DNA from: Halobacillus locisalis
Lineage (GTDB): Bacteria; Bacillota; Bacilli; Bacillales; Halobacillaceae
NCBI RefSeq assembly: GCF_013694105.1
Contig: NZ_JACEFG010000001.1
Location: forward strand, 1,240,001-1,304,000
Direction of reading: 5' to 3'
DNA: 64,000 bases
Shown piece by piece: positions 1-8,321 of this stretch (the first letter of the stretch is position 1; every line of letters begins with the position of its first letter). Position numbers and translations under genes: made by a program. The notes beneath the pieces are model-generated. The model was not told where the DNA came from. It ran no database searches and saw nothing but the letters and a program-made list of their open reading frames with translations.

Positions 1-668
1 TCGTGTGTAATGAAAATAATCGTTTTCTTCATTGACTCTTGAAGCTCTAAAAGCTCATCCTGCATTTCCTTACGGATTAATGGGTCTAAAGCTGAGAACG
101 CTTCGTCCATCAAAAGAACTTCTGGATCGTTTGCTAAAGCACGCGCTAGTCCTACACGCTGCTGCATACCACCAGAAAGTTGACCCGGGAATTGATTAAT
201 ATATCCTCCAAGTCCTACAAGCTCTAATGAATCCTTCGCTTTTTGAGCACGCTCTTCTTTATCTACGCCTTGCACTTCCAGACCGAATTCAGCATTCTCA
301 AGGACTGTACGATGTGGGAACAAAGCGAAACGTTGGAACACCATGCTCAGTTTTTCACGACGTACGTCGCGCAAATTTTTCTTATCCATCTTCGCTAAGT
401 CTTTCCCATCGATATAGACACTACCTTCAGTAGGTTCAATCAATCGGTTGATTAAACGGACTAACGTGGATTTACCACTACCGGATAATCCCATGATGAC
501 GAAAATCTCTCCCTCTTCGACATCAAATGAAGCACGGTTAACCCCAACCGTATTTCCAGTTTTCTCTAAGATTTCATCTTTTGATAAGCCTTGGTCTAAA
601 TATTGAGTCGCTTTTTTTGCTTGCTTCCCAAAAATCTTAGACAAGTCTTTTACTTGAATGATCGGCAC
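1..668 (-). CDS. opuAA: Glycine betaine ABC transporter ATP-binding subunit OpuAA (3' end outside window)
   Basis: Only the first 222 codons lie in the window; the gene runs off the left edge. It would energise uptake of glycine betaine or related osmoprotectants at the inner face of the membrane. The translation has Walker [10 protein letters not shown] at about residues 60-68, the Q-loop in [13 protein letters not shown], the signature [15 protein letters not shown], Walker [13 protein letters not shown] and the switch His in FITHE. The insert between the first strand and Walker A (a predicted [15 protein letters not shown] stretch) is typical of the OpuA/ProV subfamily. The start is taken as GTG 668-666, with GAGGTG about seven bases upstream. 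It faces a GbsR-type regulator across a 288-bp gap, which suggests repression by that neighbour. Confidence 0.93.
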   Translation of the reverse strand, partial: MPIIQVKDLSKIFGKQAKKATQYLDQGLSKDEILEKTGNTVGVNRASFDVEEGEIFVIMGLSGSGKSTLVRLINRLIEPTEGSVYIDGKDLAKMDKKNLRDVRREKLSMVFQRFALFPHRTVLENAEFGLEVQGVDKEERAQKAKDSLELVGLGGYINQFPGQLSGGMQQRVGLARALANDPEVLLMDEAFSALDPLIRKEMQDELLELQESMKKTIIFITH

Positions 669-670
669 GT

Positions 671-956
671 CTCTCACCTCTTAAGTTAGTTATTTTTAAT
701 GGTACGTCTTTGTTTCAATTATTACCGTACTCAATCAATCGCCTTACATAGTGTAATCTATTTGCAACAAAAAGTTCAAACGATAAATACTTAAAAATAA
801 GAACAAAAATTACGTACAGTTCAAACTGTATAAAGTAAAACTCATGAAATGCTCTCTTTTTCGCCAAATTACGACATAATTCTCCTTCCTTCTTTATTTT
901 CAATAATATACAAAATATAGTAAGGTTGTCATAGCAACCATCAGAAGGAGGATCTT
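671..956. promoter_or_regulatory. Divergent opuA/opuAR control region
   Basis: This AT-rich gap separates the two divergent genes. On the minus strand a plausible opuA promoter is TTGAAC (779-774), then 18 bp, then TACACT. A perfect dyad lies at 815-830 and a half-site AGTTCAAA recurs near 773-780, overlapping the proposed -35. On the plus strand TATAGT at 916-921 is a possible -10 for the regulator. Promoter calls are by eye. Confidence 0.5.
815..830. promoter_or_regulatory. Perfect 7-2-7 dyad, candidate OpuAR operator
   Basis: TACAGTT-CA-AACTGTA is a perfect inverted repeat in the middle of the opuA/opuAR gap. GbsR-family repressors bind dyads as dimers and in other Bacillaceae an OpuAR repressor is encoded next to opuA, so this is the best operator candidate. 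Binding is inferred. Confidence 0.5.
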
Positions 957-1481
957 ATGGTATTAAAAGACCACCAAACATTTGAGGAAACCCATACAAA
1001 AGTCATCCACGAGTTTTCCAAAACATTAGAAATGTTTGGGTTGACCCCTGCCGATGCAAGACTATTCGTCACCCTCTACATTAATAAATCACCGATGACA
1101 TTAGATGAGATGAGTGAAGCTTTAGGAAAAAGCAAAACGTCTATGAGTACTGGAATCCGTGCTCTAGCCGATCAAGGACTCGTAGAACGTGTATGGAAGA
1201 AAGGGTTCAGAAAAGATCTATACCGGGCAAATGAAAACTTGTATAAAACCTTCATGTCTTCCTATATACAGAAATGGCAAATGGCTGCTGATGATCAAGA
1301 GAGGTCATTAGAAACGATTGAACATGATTTGAGAAGTCAATTCCAATCCATTACGAAAGAAAAGAAAATGAAAGAAGCCGACCATTTGTACAAACGAATA
1401 GAAGATATGAGAAACTTCCATCAAATGATTGCGCAAGCTTTTAATGAGTTAGACCCGGATAAAGACCCTTCAATAAAGTAA
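957..1481 (+). CDS. opuAR: GbsR/MarR-family repressor of the opuA osmoprotectant uptake genes (OpuAR-like)
   Basis: A 174-residue winged-helix protein. The segment TLDEMSEALGKSKTSMSTGIRALADQGLVERVWKKGFRKDLY (around residues 47-88) is the helix-turn-helix plus wing characteristic of the GbsR family (GbsR, OpcR, OpuAR), in which ligands such as choline or glycine betaine alter repression. The start ATG follows AGAAGGAGGA at 943-952. Its divergent position beside opuAA fits the OpuAR repressor described in Bacillus infantis rather than GbsR of B. subtilis, which sits by gbsAB. A paralogue with the same core is encoded at 8322-8885. The name is inferred from context. Confidence 0.85.
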   Translation: MVLKDHQTFEETHTKVIHEFSKTLEMFGLTPADARLFVTLYINKSPMTLDEMSEALGKSKTSMSTGIRALADQGLVERVWKKGFRKDLYRANENLYKTFMSSYIQKWQMAADDQERSLETIEHDLRSQFQSITKEKKMKEADHLYKRIEDMRNFHQMIAQAFNELDPDKDPSIK

Positions 1482-1489
1482 ACACCTTT

Positions 1490-1520
1490 CTATACAGGCC
1501 TTTAGGTCTGTATAGTTTTT
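1490..1520 (+). terminator. Intrinsic terminator after opuAR
   Basis: CTATACAGGCC / GGTCTGTATAG hairpin with a TTTA loop, one G-T type mismatch, followed by six T. Confidence 0.85.
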
Positions 1521-1580
1521 TATAAAGAGTAATTCATAGAAGAAAAATTAACGAAAATTAGTATTCTAGCACATTATTTC

Positions 1581-1608
1581 TTGAAAATTTTTAGATATGG
1601 CTTAATAT
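1581..1608 (+). promoter_or_regulatory. Candidate sigma-A promoter of hpr
   Basis: TTGAAA (1581-1586), 16 bp, TAATAT (1603-1608). About 100 bp upstream of hpr. A palindrome CATGCT-AG-AGCATG at 1667-1680 lies between this promoter and the gene and could be an operator. Confidence 0.5.
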
Positions 1609-1713
1609 AGAAGTTGGAGTCATGTAATTATAGTCAATGACCATCATTCCTTATTTCAAGGTCTATCATGCTAGAGCATGGAAGTGTAAAAATACCTAAA
1701 GAAGGTGAGTTGT

Positions 1714-2289
1714 ATGATGGATAATATTTCAAAGAGAGAAGCTATTTTCTATAGCCATAAAATGGCGCAACTGTCTAAAGCCTTGTGGAAAGCCATCGAA
1801 AAAGATTGGCAAGAGTGGATCAAACCCTTTAAATTGAACATCAATGAGCACCACATTTTGTGGATTGCCTACCACCTTGAAGGTGCGAGTGTATCCGAGA
1901 TCTCAAAATATGGTGTCATGCACGTATCTACCGCCTTCAATTTCTCTAAAAAGCTAGAAGAACGAGGCCTATTGCAATTCTCTAAGAGGGAAAATGATAA
2001 ACGCAATACGTACGTGGAGCTTACAGATGAAGGTGCTGAACTGCTTGAAGCTACATTGAACGAGTACAATCCAGAGGATAATTCTGTACTAAGAGGGGTT
2101 ATGCCATTAACGGAAATGTACGGGAAGTTGCCGGAGTTCTTAGACCTATCTGCTTTGATTAAAGAAATCTACGGATCAGAGTATATGGAAATTCTCGAAC
2201 GCTCTCTTGAGAGTATTGAAGCGGACGAAGGAATTTCAAAGGAGCCGACCGATCTCGAAACGTACAAAAAGCAATCTAAATCTTCATAA
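1714..2289 (+). CDS. hpr: MarR-family transition-state regulator Hpr (ScoC)
   Basis: A 191-residue winged-helix DNA-binding protein matching Hpr/ScoC, which in B. subtilis represses exoprotease, peptide transport and sporulation genes during the transition to stationary phase. The recognisable core is the N-terminal [22 protein letters not shown] helix followed by the MarR fold ([40 protein letters not shown]). I place the start at ATG 1714, six bases after AAGGTG; the upstream in-frame GTG at 1705 lies inside that ribosome binding site. The neighbours yhaI and yhaJ are those of hpr in B. subtilis, supporting orthology. Confidence 0.93.
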   Translation: MMDNISKREAIFYSHKMAQLSKALWKAIEKDWQEWIKPFKLNINEHHILWIAYHLEGASVSEISKYGVMHVSTAFNFSKKLEERGLLQFSKRENDKRNTYVELTDEGAELLEATLNEYNPEDNSVLRGVMPLTEMYGKLPEFLDLSALIKEIYGSEYMEILERSLESIEADEGISKEPTDLETYKKQSKSS

Positions 2290-2318
2290 GACTATCGAAG
2301 AATAATTCCTACTAGAAA

Positions 2319-2360
2319 AGCAGCCGTTCAGATATGAAATCTGAACGGCTGCTTTTTTTG
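2319..2360 (+). terminator. Intrinsic terminator after hpr
   Basis: A 15-bp stem AGCAGCCGTTCAGAT / ATCTGAACGGCTGCT, then TTTTTTT. Confidence 0.95.
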
Positions 2361-2475
2361 ATTATACATTCTTCTTTCCCTCTACTTAAGAACTAGATAT
2401 TCTTCCATAATCGGGCAGTAACCTTGAACACTTGATTTCGAGATGTTGCTAAGTTCGTCACCTTATGAGGAGTAG

Positions 2476-2601
2476 GGGGTGGTTTTGAAACAACTCGCTT
2501 TCCTGCGGGGGAACCGGCAAGCCTCCTCGGTCGTTGCACTCCCTGTGGGGTCTCGCCTAGGTCCTTCTCCCGCGGGAGTCTCGCTGTTTCAAAACCACCC
2601 C
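2476..2601 (-). repeat. Hairpin module A1
   Basis: Outer arms GGGGTGGTTTTGAAACA (2476-2492) and TGTTTCAAAACCACCCC (2585-2601) are perfectly complementary. The core, read on the minus strand, has GCGAGACTCC, GCGAGACCCCACAGGGAG, GAGGAGGCTTGCCGG and GGAAAGCGAGT, shared with the other modules. Confidence 0.9.
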
Positions 2602-2725
2602 TATCAAAATGTAGTGGAACGAACCTCCTACATGAACAGTGCGTTGGCTAGCAAAATACCCGCACAGCCGCTTTTTTTGAGGTGAACCAGCTCATCTGAT
2701 GTTTCCGTTCCCCTCATAAAAGCAA

Positions 2726-2844
2726 GAAGGTCCGGGAAATGGCGAGACTCCTGTGGGATGTACATGACCGGTGAGATCCCGCAAGGCGAAGCCTGAGGAA
2801 GCTCAGCACATGCCCACGGAAAGCGAGTCATTTCCCGGACCTTC
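2726..2844 (+). repeat. Hairpin module A2
   Basis: Arms GAAGGTCCGGGAAATG (2726-2741) and CATTTCCCGGACCTTC (2829-2844) pair perfectly; further out CCTCAT (about 2711) pairs with ATGAGG (about 2854). The core contains GGCGAGACTCCTGTGGGA, GAGATCCCGCAAGG, GAGGAAGCTCAGC and GGAAAGCGAGT. Confidence 0.9.
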
Positions 2845-2961
2845 GAAAACTTCATGAGGTAACGGAAATCACCAAAACATCTCGAAACGGGCTCTTCAAG
2901 ATAAGGGGGAGTTAGTGGAACTTGAATCGATCAACTAAAACAATAACTCTCCATAAACAAC

Positions 2962-3000
2962 AAAACCCCTCTGCCTATATCCGAAGGATAAGCAGATGGG
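2962..3000 (-). terminator. Intrinsic terminator after yhaI
   Basis: On the minus strand CCCATCTGC and GCAGAGGGG flank ATCC-TTCG-GGAT, then TTTTGTTG. It ends directly at the yhaI stop. Confidence 0.75.
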
Positions 3001-3333
3001 TTAGTTATGTACATACTTCCTTAAGGTTTTCATTAAATCAGGGTACATTCCTTCGTGATAAATCGCTTCGATAGATTCTTCAATAGAGAGCTTGTAACAA
3101 AGCATTCCAGCGTAATGCAACAGCAAGGGTTCATGATGAACAAACCCCTCTTCCTGTTCCTCTATGTACGTCTCATGAAGGCTCTCTAATAACTTCATCG
3201 TTTCCACATACTCATGTTCGGTCAGATTCTTTTCGATCACCATTTTTGTAAAAGGATACCTTTGAAGTTCTTCTATATTCAATAGTAATTGCATCTGAAA
3301 ATGGAACGTCTCACAACAATTTTCCGTTTTCAC
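3001..3333 (-). CDS. yhaI: YhaI family protein (DUF1878)
   Basis: A 110-residue soluble protein of the DUF1878 family, encoded convergently with hpr as in B. subtilis. Residues 10-50 (FQMQLLLNIEELQRYPFTKMVIEKNLTEHEYVE) form the family's amphipathic helical start, and the remainder is predicted helical. It has no recognisable catalytic motif or membrane segment, and its biochemical role is unknown. The start is GTG 3333-3331, chosen because TTGGAGGGA precedes it; no ATG lies in a comparable place. The identity rests on family resemblance plus the hpr-yhaI-yhaJ order. Confidence 0.85.
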   Translation of the reverse strand: MKTENCCETFHFQMQLLLNIEELQRYPFTKMVIEKNLTEHEYVETMKLLESLHETYIEEQEEGFVHHEPLLLHYAGMLCYKLSIEESIEAIYHEGMYPDLMKTLRKYVHN

Positions 3334-3560
3334 AATATTCCCTCCAATGTAACAACACTTACCAATGATAATTCTCTTGTCAGCCCCTTAATGACAGTTT
3401 ACAAGACAAATTATTTTTTTACGAAAAACCTATTGCTTTTTCTTGTGAAACATACTATGATTCCTCATGTACTACGCACAACATATTCTATTTGATTACT
3501 CATATCATATCGATATTTCTAATAAAATCACAGTATTTTTTGCAGTAAAGGAGGATTCTT

Positions 3561-4112
3561 ATGATGAATTGCTGGAAATCAGTGAACATTAACAAAGAAT
3601 TCGGTCTCAACCGCGTTTATTTGATGTCGTTTCTCACTGGACTATTGTCTTTCCTACTATTGTATTTACCTTTATCTATGTATCACGGTACGCACGATGT
3701 GAAGGATCATGGCTTTTTGCCTTTATTGATCATTCTCTTCTTCTTGCCATCGATGCATCGCCTTATGCATATATTACCTTTAGTTCTGTTTTATAAACGA
3801 TTTAAAGTTAAATTCAAATTCAAAAAACGCTTTATTCCGACGTTTTCTTATCAATGCATGTCAAAGCTATCTAAACGGACATCCATGATCATGGCACTGG
3901 CTCCAACGCTATTCATTACGGTTCCTGCTTTAGTGACAAGCATGGTATTTCCGAATTATTTCGCTTACTTGGTGATTTTCGCTGCCGTAAACATCGGTTT
4001 ATCTTTCTCAGACTTCTTGTACGTTCATTATTTTGCAAAAGCACCAAGAGAATGCATTATTGAAAATGCCAAAGAAGGTTTTGATATTCTTATTCGTCAA
4101 CACGAACTATAA
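3561..4112 (+). CDS. yhaJ: DUF3267 membrane protein YhaJ
   Basis: A 183-residue membrane protein with four hydrophobic stretches (about residues 20-43, 52-70, 109-130, 133-155). DUF3267 proteins are thought to be related to membrane zincin peptidases. Here the expected zinc motif appears only in a degraded form, SMHRLMHILP around residues 63-72, with two His but no Glu between them, so protease activity is doubtful. The start follows AAAGGAGGA at 3547-3555. Its place between yhaI and prsA agrees with B. subtilis yhaJ. Confidence 0.75.
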   Translation: MMNCWKSVNINKEFGLNRVYLMSFLTGLLSFLLLYLPLSMYHGTHDVKDHGFLPLLIILFFLPSMHRLMHILPLVLFYKRFKVKFKFKKRFIPTFSYQCMSKLSKRTSMIMALAPTLFITVPALVTSMVFPNYFAYLVIFAAVNIGLSFSDFLYVHYFAKAPRECIIENAKEGFDILIRQHEL

Positions 4113-4114
4113 CG

Positions 4115-4148
4115 AGCAGCGGACCCATCAGGGTTGCGCTGTTTTTTT
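4115..4148 (+). terminator. Intrinsic terminator after yhaJ
   Basis: CAGCG...ACCC-ATCA-GGGT...CGCTG hairpin with small bulges, then TTTTTTT. Confidence 0.8.
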
Positions 4149-4345
4149 ATGCTAGTAGTCACTTCTCATTATTCTTCCGTTCAAATCGGCATACTTTAGT
4201 GTCCAGATGAATAACCTTAGACCAACATAAGTCTCTCTACCGGGAAGGCTCTAGTGGAAGATGCATGCATTCTTTGTTTATCACTGTTCATTGACTGGAA
4301 ATTTTGGTAGAGTAGTTTCATAGGGAATAAAGGAGGTTCTTCACT

Positions 4346-4528
4346 ATGGCATTTGGATTTATCTTGTACGCACTCGTTATACTATTCGTGTTCAATTCAC
4401 TCACTCATTCCTTATGCTTGAAAACGAAGATGTCGAATGAAAAGCAAACACGAGTATTTCGAACGATCAACGTCTTGATTACGATCTTACTCATATCTTC
4501 ATATGTAGAAGTCCTAAATACGTTATAA
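4346..4528 (+). CDS. Small membrane protein of unknown function
   Basis: A 60-residue protein with two predicted transmembrane helices (about residues 3-22 and 40-58) joined by a charged loop KTKMSNEKQTRVFR. AAAGGAGG lies at a good distance before ATG, and a strong terminator follows immediately, so it looks like a genuine single-gene transcription unit. I do not recognise the family. It sits between yhaJ and prsA, where B. subtilis also has small genes. Confidence 0.7.
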   Translation: MAFGFILYALVILFVFNSLTHSLCLKTKMSNEKQTRVFRTINVLITILLISSYVEVLNTL

Positions 4529-4531
4529 ACC

Positions 4532-4571
4532 AACAGGCCGAGTACGCCGTACTCTTTATGGCCTGTTTTTT
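4532..4571 (+). terminator. Intrinsic terminator after the small membrane protein gene
   Basis: AACAGGCC / GGCCTGTT outer stem and GAGTAC / GTACTC inner stem, followed by TTTTTT. Confidence 0.9.
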
Positions 4572-4725
4572 AATGCCCTCTTATTTTACATTCATGAGAT
4601 TTCTGTTTTTTTAAACATGTTCTAGAATACGTGAGGCAAAATATGTTATATTAACTCATGGGCTGTTTTATGATGATCCCTCTACGTCAAGAAAAATCAT
4701 ACTATTGTTGAGGAGTGTAAGAAAT

Positions 4726-5667
4726 ATGAAGAGATTAGCAATGACAGCTGCCTTAGCAGCAAGCGTTTTTACTCTATCTGCTTGTACATCAAACGCTGAT
4801 GATACAGAATCAGAAGCGATTGTCGAGACAAACGGTGGCGAAGGTGAAGTAACCAAAGAAGAATTTTACCAGGAACTTAAGAAAGCGAATGGGGAACAAG
4901 TTCTACAACAGCTCGTCATGAAAGAAGTTCTTGCTAATAATTACGATGTATCCGAGGAAGATGTAAATAAAGAACTTGAATCGATGAAAGAGCAATACGG
5001 TGATGATTTCGATATGGTTCTTCAACAGTACGGCATGTCTAGCGAGGAAGAATTCAAAGAAACGATTCGCTTCAGCCTTTTACAGGAACAAGCCGCATCT
5101 GAAGATATCGAAATTACTGAAGAAGAGATGCAGAAATACTATGACCGCATGAAGACCGAAGTACAAGCAAGTCACATTCTTGTAAAAGACGAGGAAACGG
5201 CTAAAGAGGTAAAACAGAAGCTTGAAGACGGCCAGTCATTCGATACATTGGCTAGCGAGTACTCTCAAGATGGTTCTGCTCAACAAGGCGGAAAACTGGG
5301 TTACTTCAGCGTTGGTAAAATGACGCCTAAGTTCGAAGATGCTGCTTACGCACTTGAAGTTGGCGAAGTAAGTGATCCTGTTCAAACACAGTTCGGTTAC
5401 CACATTATTAAAGTAACGGACAAGCGTGATGTTGAAGATGTAGAATCATTTGAAGAGGCAAAAGCCGATATCAAACGTACGATTACAAGCCAGAAAATTG
5501 ACCAGGCTGCCTTACAGGAAAAAATGAATCAAATGATGCAAGAAGCTGAAATCGACGTGAAGTTGGACGAATATAAAGACTTATTCGCTCAGCCAGAACA
5601 AACGGAAGAAGCACCAGCAGAGGGAGAGTCTACGGAATCAAGCGACTCTGAAAGCTCTGAAGAATAA
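4726..5667 (+). CDS. prsA: Foldase lipoprotein PrsA (parvulin-type peptidyl-prolyl isomerase)
   Basis: A 313-residue lipoprotein that assists folding of secreted proteins on the outer face of the membrane. It has a short signal peptide with lipobox LSAC and lipidated Cys20, an N-terminal helical chaperone region, and a parvulin (PpiC) domain from about residue 129 to 213 containing ASHILVKDEETA, GGKLGYFSVGKM and FGYHIIKV. The C-terminal tail is very acidic and Ser/Glu-rich (residues 290-313), a common trait of salt-tolerant species. The start is ATG 4726 after GAGGAGTG; the longer frame beginning at 4705 has no ribosome binding site and would spoil the signal peptide. Confidence 0.97.
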   Translation: MKRLAMTAALAASVFTLSACTSNADDTESEAIVETNGGEGEVTKEEFYQELKKANGEQVLQQLVMKEVLANNYDVSEEDVNKELESMKEQYGDDFDMVLQQYGMSSEEEFKETIRFSLLQEQAASEDIEITEEEMQKYYDRMKTEVQASHILVKDEETAKEVKQKLEDGQSFDTLASEYSQDGSAQQGGKLGYFSVGKMTPKFEDAAYALEVGEVSDPVQTQFGYHIIKVTDKRDVEDVESFEEAKADIKRTITSQKIDQAALQEKMNQMMQEAEIDVKLDEYKDLFAQPEQTEEAPAEGESTESSDSESSEE

Positions 5668-5680
5668 AATAAGTCAGAAC

Positions 5681-5712
5681 AAAGCCAGGTGATACCAATC
5701 ACCTGGCTTTTA
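5681..5712. terminator. Bidirectional terminator between prsA and yhaL
   Basis: AAAGCCAGGTGAT-ACCA-ATCACCTGGCTTT with T-rich sequence on both strands; it overlaps the yhaL stop codon. Confidence 0.92.
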
Positions 5713-5901
5713 TTCTGAGGTCATTCTTTTTTCACGCCTCTCCTTTTCTTTCTCCATACGGTTTAAATAGATCTGCCCCTCTTTTTCTATGAAGTGCTGT
5801 TCCACCTGATGTTCAGCACGCATTGCCCGAATGGCCATATATCCACTAACAAAGATAAATACGATACAAAAGAAAACCCAGATTGGAATGCCGAATAACA
5901 T
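5710..5901 (-). CDS. yhaL: Sporulation-associated small membrane protein YhaL
   Basis: A 63-residue protein with one N-terminal transmembrane helix (PIWVFFCIVFIFVSGYMAIRAM) and a hydrophilic, charged tail (EKEGQIYLNRMEKEKERREKR). This layout and the convergent position beside prsA match B. subtilis YhaL, reported as sporulation-related, though its molecular role is not established. ATG is preceded by GGAGGAA. Its stop codon lies within the shared terminator with prsA. Confidence 0.8.
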   Translation of the reverse strand: MLFGIPIWVFFCIVFIFVSGYMAIRAMRAEHQVEQHFIEKEGQIYLNRMEKEKERREKRMTSE

Positions 5902-5967
5902 GATTGGTTCCTCCCTCTTCCTTTTGTCTCTATCTTATGAAGAGAGAAAAGAAAATATGAACAAGCC

Positions 5968-7233
5968 TTACTCTTCAATCACTTGTTTCGCTTCCATTTT
6001 CGTAAACATCCACCCATAGACGAACGCACTGCTGACAGCCAGAACCCCTAAAATAGCAAAAGTCACTGTATAACTCGTATAATTCGAAATGATTAAGCTG
6101 ATCGGCGCAAGAAGTCTACCAAGCGTAAACCGGAGGGAAGCTGTCGAGAAATATTGTCCTCTCATATCCTCTGGTGCGATTTTAGATATAAAACTCTCTT
6201 GTATTCCAACGACCATAAGTTCTGCAAAGGTAAAAAGAGCCATAGCCAGAATGAATACCCATATACTGTCCGTCAGTCCGTATAATGTGATACCTATGGC
6301 ATAGAGCAGGCTGGAAAATATAAATACCCTTTTCTCTTTAAAGCGGTTCATCCATTTCGTAACAGCAACTGTGAACAACGCAACAAGCAATCCATTCTCG
6401 GCCAGTACCAAGCCGAACGCCCTTTCACCGTTCAACGTAAGCGACCAGTCGCCGATGGTCAGAAGGTTCTGGTTTTGTACAACTTCACTTGTGTACACAG
6501 CAATCAATAAATCTAGCTGCATGAATGTTTGGGCTACTAATATTCCTGCAATGATAAAGAGCAAGAATGTCTTATCCCTCGCTATGACGCGATAATCCTT
6601 CAACTCATCCCAAATAACTGTAATCGGCCCTTTCCCCTTCTCTTTGACGCGCTCTTTAATCGTTGTCGTTTCATCTAGAAAATGAGCGAGTAACCAGGCG
6701 AGAAGTGCAGTAAGAACCACTCCTGAGATAAGCATTTCAAAACGATAGGTATAGAACAAGACGCTTCCTAATATCGGACCGATGACAACCGCGATGTTAA
6801 TGGACGTATAAAACACAGCAAACACATCTGCCCTGTGTTTTTCTGGAACAACGTCTGCAACCATGGCATGGGACGCAGGCCAGTAGAGTGCTCCAAACAC
6901 CCCTAATAAACTGAAAGCGATAAAGGTCATCACTGGAGAGTCGATCCAAGGAGAATTGGCAAGAGCAAATAAAACGAACGAAGCGCACTCGCCTAATGCT
7001 GCATAGACCATCATCTTCTTTCGCCCGAACCGATCGGCACAATAGCCCCCGATTAAACTTGCCATAACAGAAAAAGCCTGTGACAATACGAGCAGTAACC
7101 CAGCATAATCTTTGCCAAATGACCGCTCAAAAAATATAGTCATAAACGGGAAGAACGACCAAAATAATATATTCATCGTGCCTTCTCCGAATAAACGGAT
7201 CTTCAAATTACGATCCCAATCTCTCCATTTCAT
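5968..7233 (-). CDS. MFS transporter, multidrug-efflux type
   Basis: A 421-residue major facilitator with 12 predicted transmembrane helices and a central cytoplasmic loop (ETTTIKERVKEKGKGPITVIWDELKDY) near residues 186-212. The loop 2-3 signature GGYCADRFGRKK is around residues 62-73. Proton-driven export of a small molecule is expected, but substrate cannot be read from sequence. It is followed 22 bp downstream of yhaM's end on the same strand, so it may be read through from yhaM. It is not part of the B. subtilis prsA-yhaM interval and looks like an insertion relative to that order. Confidence 0.85.
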   Translation of the reverse strand: MKWRDWDRNLKIRLFGEGTMNILFWSFFPFMTIFFERSFGKDYAGLLLVLSQAFSVMASLIGGYCADRFGRKKMMVYAALGECASFVLFALANSPWIDSPVMTFIAFSLLGVFGALYWPASHAMVADVVPEKHRADVFAVFYTSINIAVVIGPILGSVLFYTYRFEMLISGVVLTALLAWLLAHFLDETTTIKERVKEKGKGPITVIWDELKDYRVIARDKTFLLFIIAGILVAQTFMQLDLLIAVYTSEVVQNQNLLTIGDWSLTLNGERAFGLVLAENGLLVALFTVAVTKWMNRFKEKRVFIFSSLLYAIGITLYGLTDSIWVFILAMALFTFAELMVVGIQESFISKIAPEDMRGQYFSTASLRFTLGRLLAPISLIISNYTSYTVTFAILGVLAVSSAFVYGWMFTKMEAKQVIEE

Positions 7234-7255
7234 AAAGCGCTTCCTCTATTTCTCT

Positions 7256-8203
7256 TTATTTTTCATCAAACGTAGGTTTATAGAATGACCGTTGTTCAAG
7301 TGGAAACAGTTTCTCTGTGAACTGGCCAGGCTGAACCCTCTCTAGTGCCCTGTTCATCATGTTCAAACGCGCATCCATCATATCGATTTGATGTAAGAGT
7401 TCCGCTTCACGGATAAGAGGTCTCTTCGAACTCCCCCACTCCGGTTTACCATGGTGACTGAGCACCATGTGCTGTAATACCGTAACTTCTTCAGCATCAA
7501 TCTGAAGGTCATCTGCCACCTTTCTAATTTCCTCGACCATCAAAGGTATATGACCAAGTAACTTCCCTTCTAACGTATAGGAAGGAGAGGATGCATTCGA
7601 CAATTCACGGACCTTCCCTATATCATGAACAATAATTCCGGCATAGAGGAGATCTCTATTCACTTCGGGATATAGCGATGTCATTTCACGCGCAATATTC
7701 AACATCGAGACAACATGATGAGCAAGTCCCGACACATATTCATGGTGGTTTCTCACAGCGGCAGGATAGGTTAACAATTCTTCTTGGTGTTGTTTGATCA
7801 ACTGTCTTGTTATACGTTGTAAATTTGGATTTTCCATCTCAAAAATCGCTTCTGTAATCCGCTCCATTAACGTCTCTTTCTCCACCGGAGCTTTCTCTAC
7901 GAAGTCCGAAGCATTCACCCCGTCAGTCTGCTGGACAGGTCGTAAGGTATGTATCTTAAGCTGTGGACGATTTCGGAACTGGACAATGTCACCAGTCACT
8001 TTGATCAACTCCCCTTGCTGAAACACGTCGACATCTTCCGGGGTTGCTTCCCAAAGCTTAGCATCGATTTCGCCAGTAGCATCTTTTAAAAGAAAAGATA
8101 AAAAAGGTTTACCATTACTTGCTACCCCTTTCGATGCAGTCTTGATGAATAAGAAAGAATCGAAGGTGTCTCCGATTTGATAATGGAATATTCCTCTTTT
8201 CAT
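7256..8203 (-). CDS. yhaM: 3'-5' exoribonuclease YhaM
   Basis: A 315-residue nuclease. The N-terminal OB-fold (about residues 12-92, GKPFLSFLLKDATGEIDAKLWEA) precedes an HD phosphohydrolase domain (about 155-280) with LAHHVV, VHDIGK and the later VLSHHGKPEWG, which supply the metal ligands. YhaM degrades RNA, and DNA in vitro, from 3' ends, needing Mn or Co. I start at ATG 8203, six codon-bases after GGAGGG; the ATG four codons earlier overlaps that ribosome binding site. In B. subtilis yhaM directly follows yhaN and yhaO; here a GbsR-like gene intervenes. Confidence 0.95.
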   Translation of the reverse strand: MKRGIFHYQIGDTFDSFLFIKTASKGVASNGKPFLSFLLKDATGEIDAKLWEATPEDVDVFQQGELIKVTGDIVQFRNRPQLKIHTLRPVQQTDGVNASDFVEKAPVEKETLMERITEAIFEMENPNLQRITRQLIKQHQEELLTYPAAVRNHHEYVSGLAHHVVSMLNIAREMTSLYPEVNRDLLYAGIIVHDIGKVRELSNASSPSYTLEGKLLGHIPLMVEEIRKVADDLQIDAEEVTVLQHMVLSHHGKPEWGSSKRPLIREAELLHQIDMMDARLNMMNRALERVQPGQFTEKLFPLEQRSFYKPTFDEK

Positions 8204-8244
8204 AATGCCCTCCATTCTGAACGATTCACTTTGTTCTCATAACA

Positions 8245-8307
8245 AAAGCTATTCCATCGTTCCTTTACGTCTATCATACAACACGTAAAGGATTCAGGAA
8301 TAGCTTT
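8245..8307 (-). terminator. Long bipartite terminator hairpin after the GbsR-like gene
   Basis: On the minus strand AAAGCTATTCC...TCCTTTACGT...ACGTAAAGGA...GGAATAGCTTTTGTT, two nested perfect stems. The T tract is modest, so partial read-through into yhaM is possible. Confidence 0.75.
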
Positions 8308-8321
8308 GTATCAAACAGCAC

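Larger units (their letters stand above)
2407..2915 (-). mobile_element. Composite repeat element A with imperfect terminal inverted repeats, two hairpin modules
   Basis: A gene-free element of about 509 bp whose reverse complement is nearly the same as 41481-41961. The ends are imperfect inverted repeats: the left begins ATAATCGGGCAGTAACCTTG and, read inward from the right, the other end gives CCCCCTTATCTTGAAGAGCC; both continue to TTTCGAGATGTT. Inside are two GC-rich hairpin modules (2476-2601 and 2726-2844) separated by a conserved AT-richer spacer. Short open frames across it are by-products of the repeat. It resembles a MITE in lacking genes and having terminal repeats, but I could not identify a target duplication or a partner transposase. 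Confidence 0.75.

Noticed and set aside
715-903. 62-codon minus-strand frame between opuA and opuAR
   Set aside because: It lies over the promoter and operator region, has no ribosome site and a random composition.
2479-2855. Open frames of 68 and 75 codons across repeat element A
   Set aside because: They are translations of the hairpin modules, have no ribosome binding sites and recur wherever the repeat occurs.
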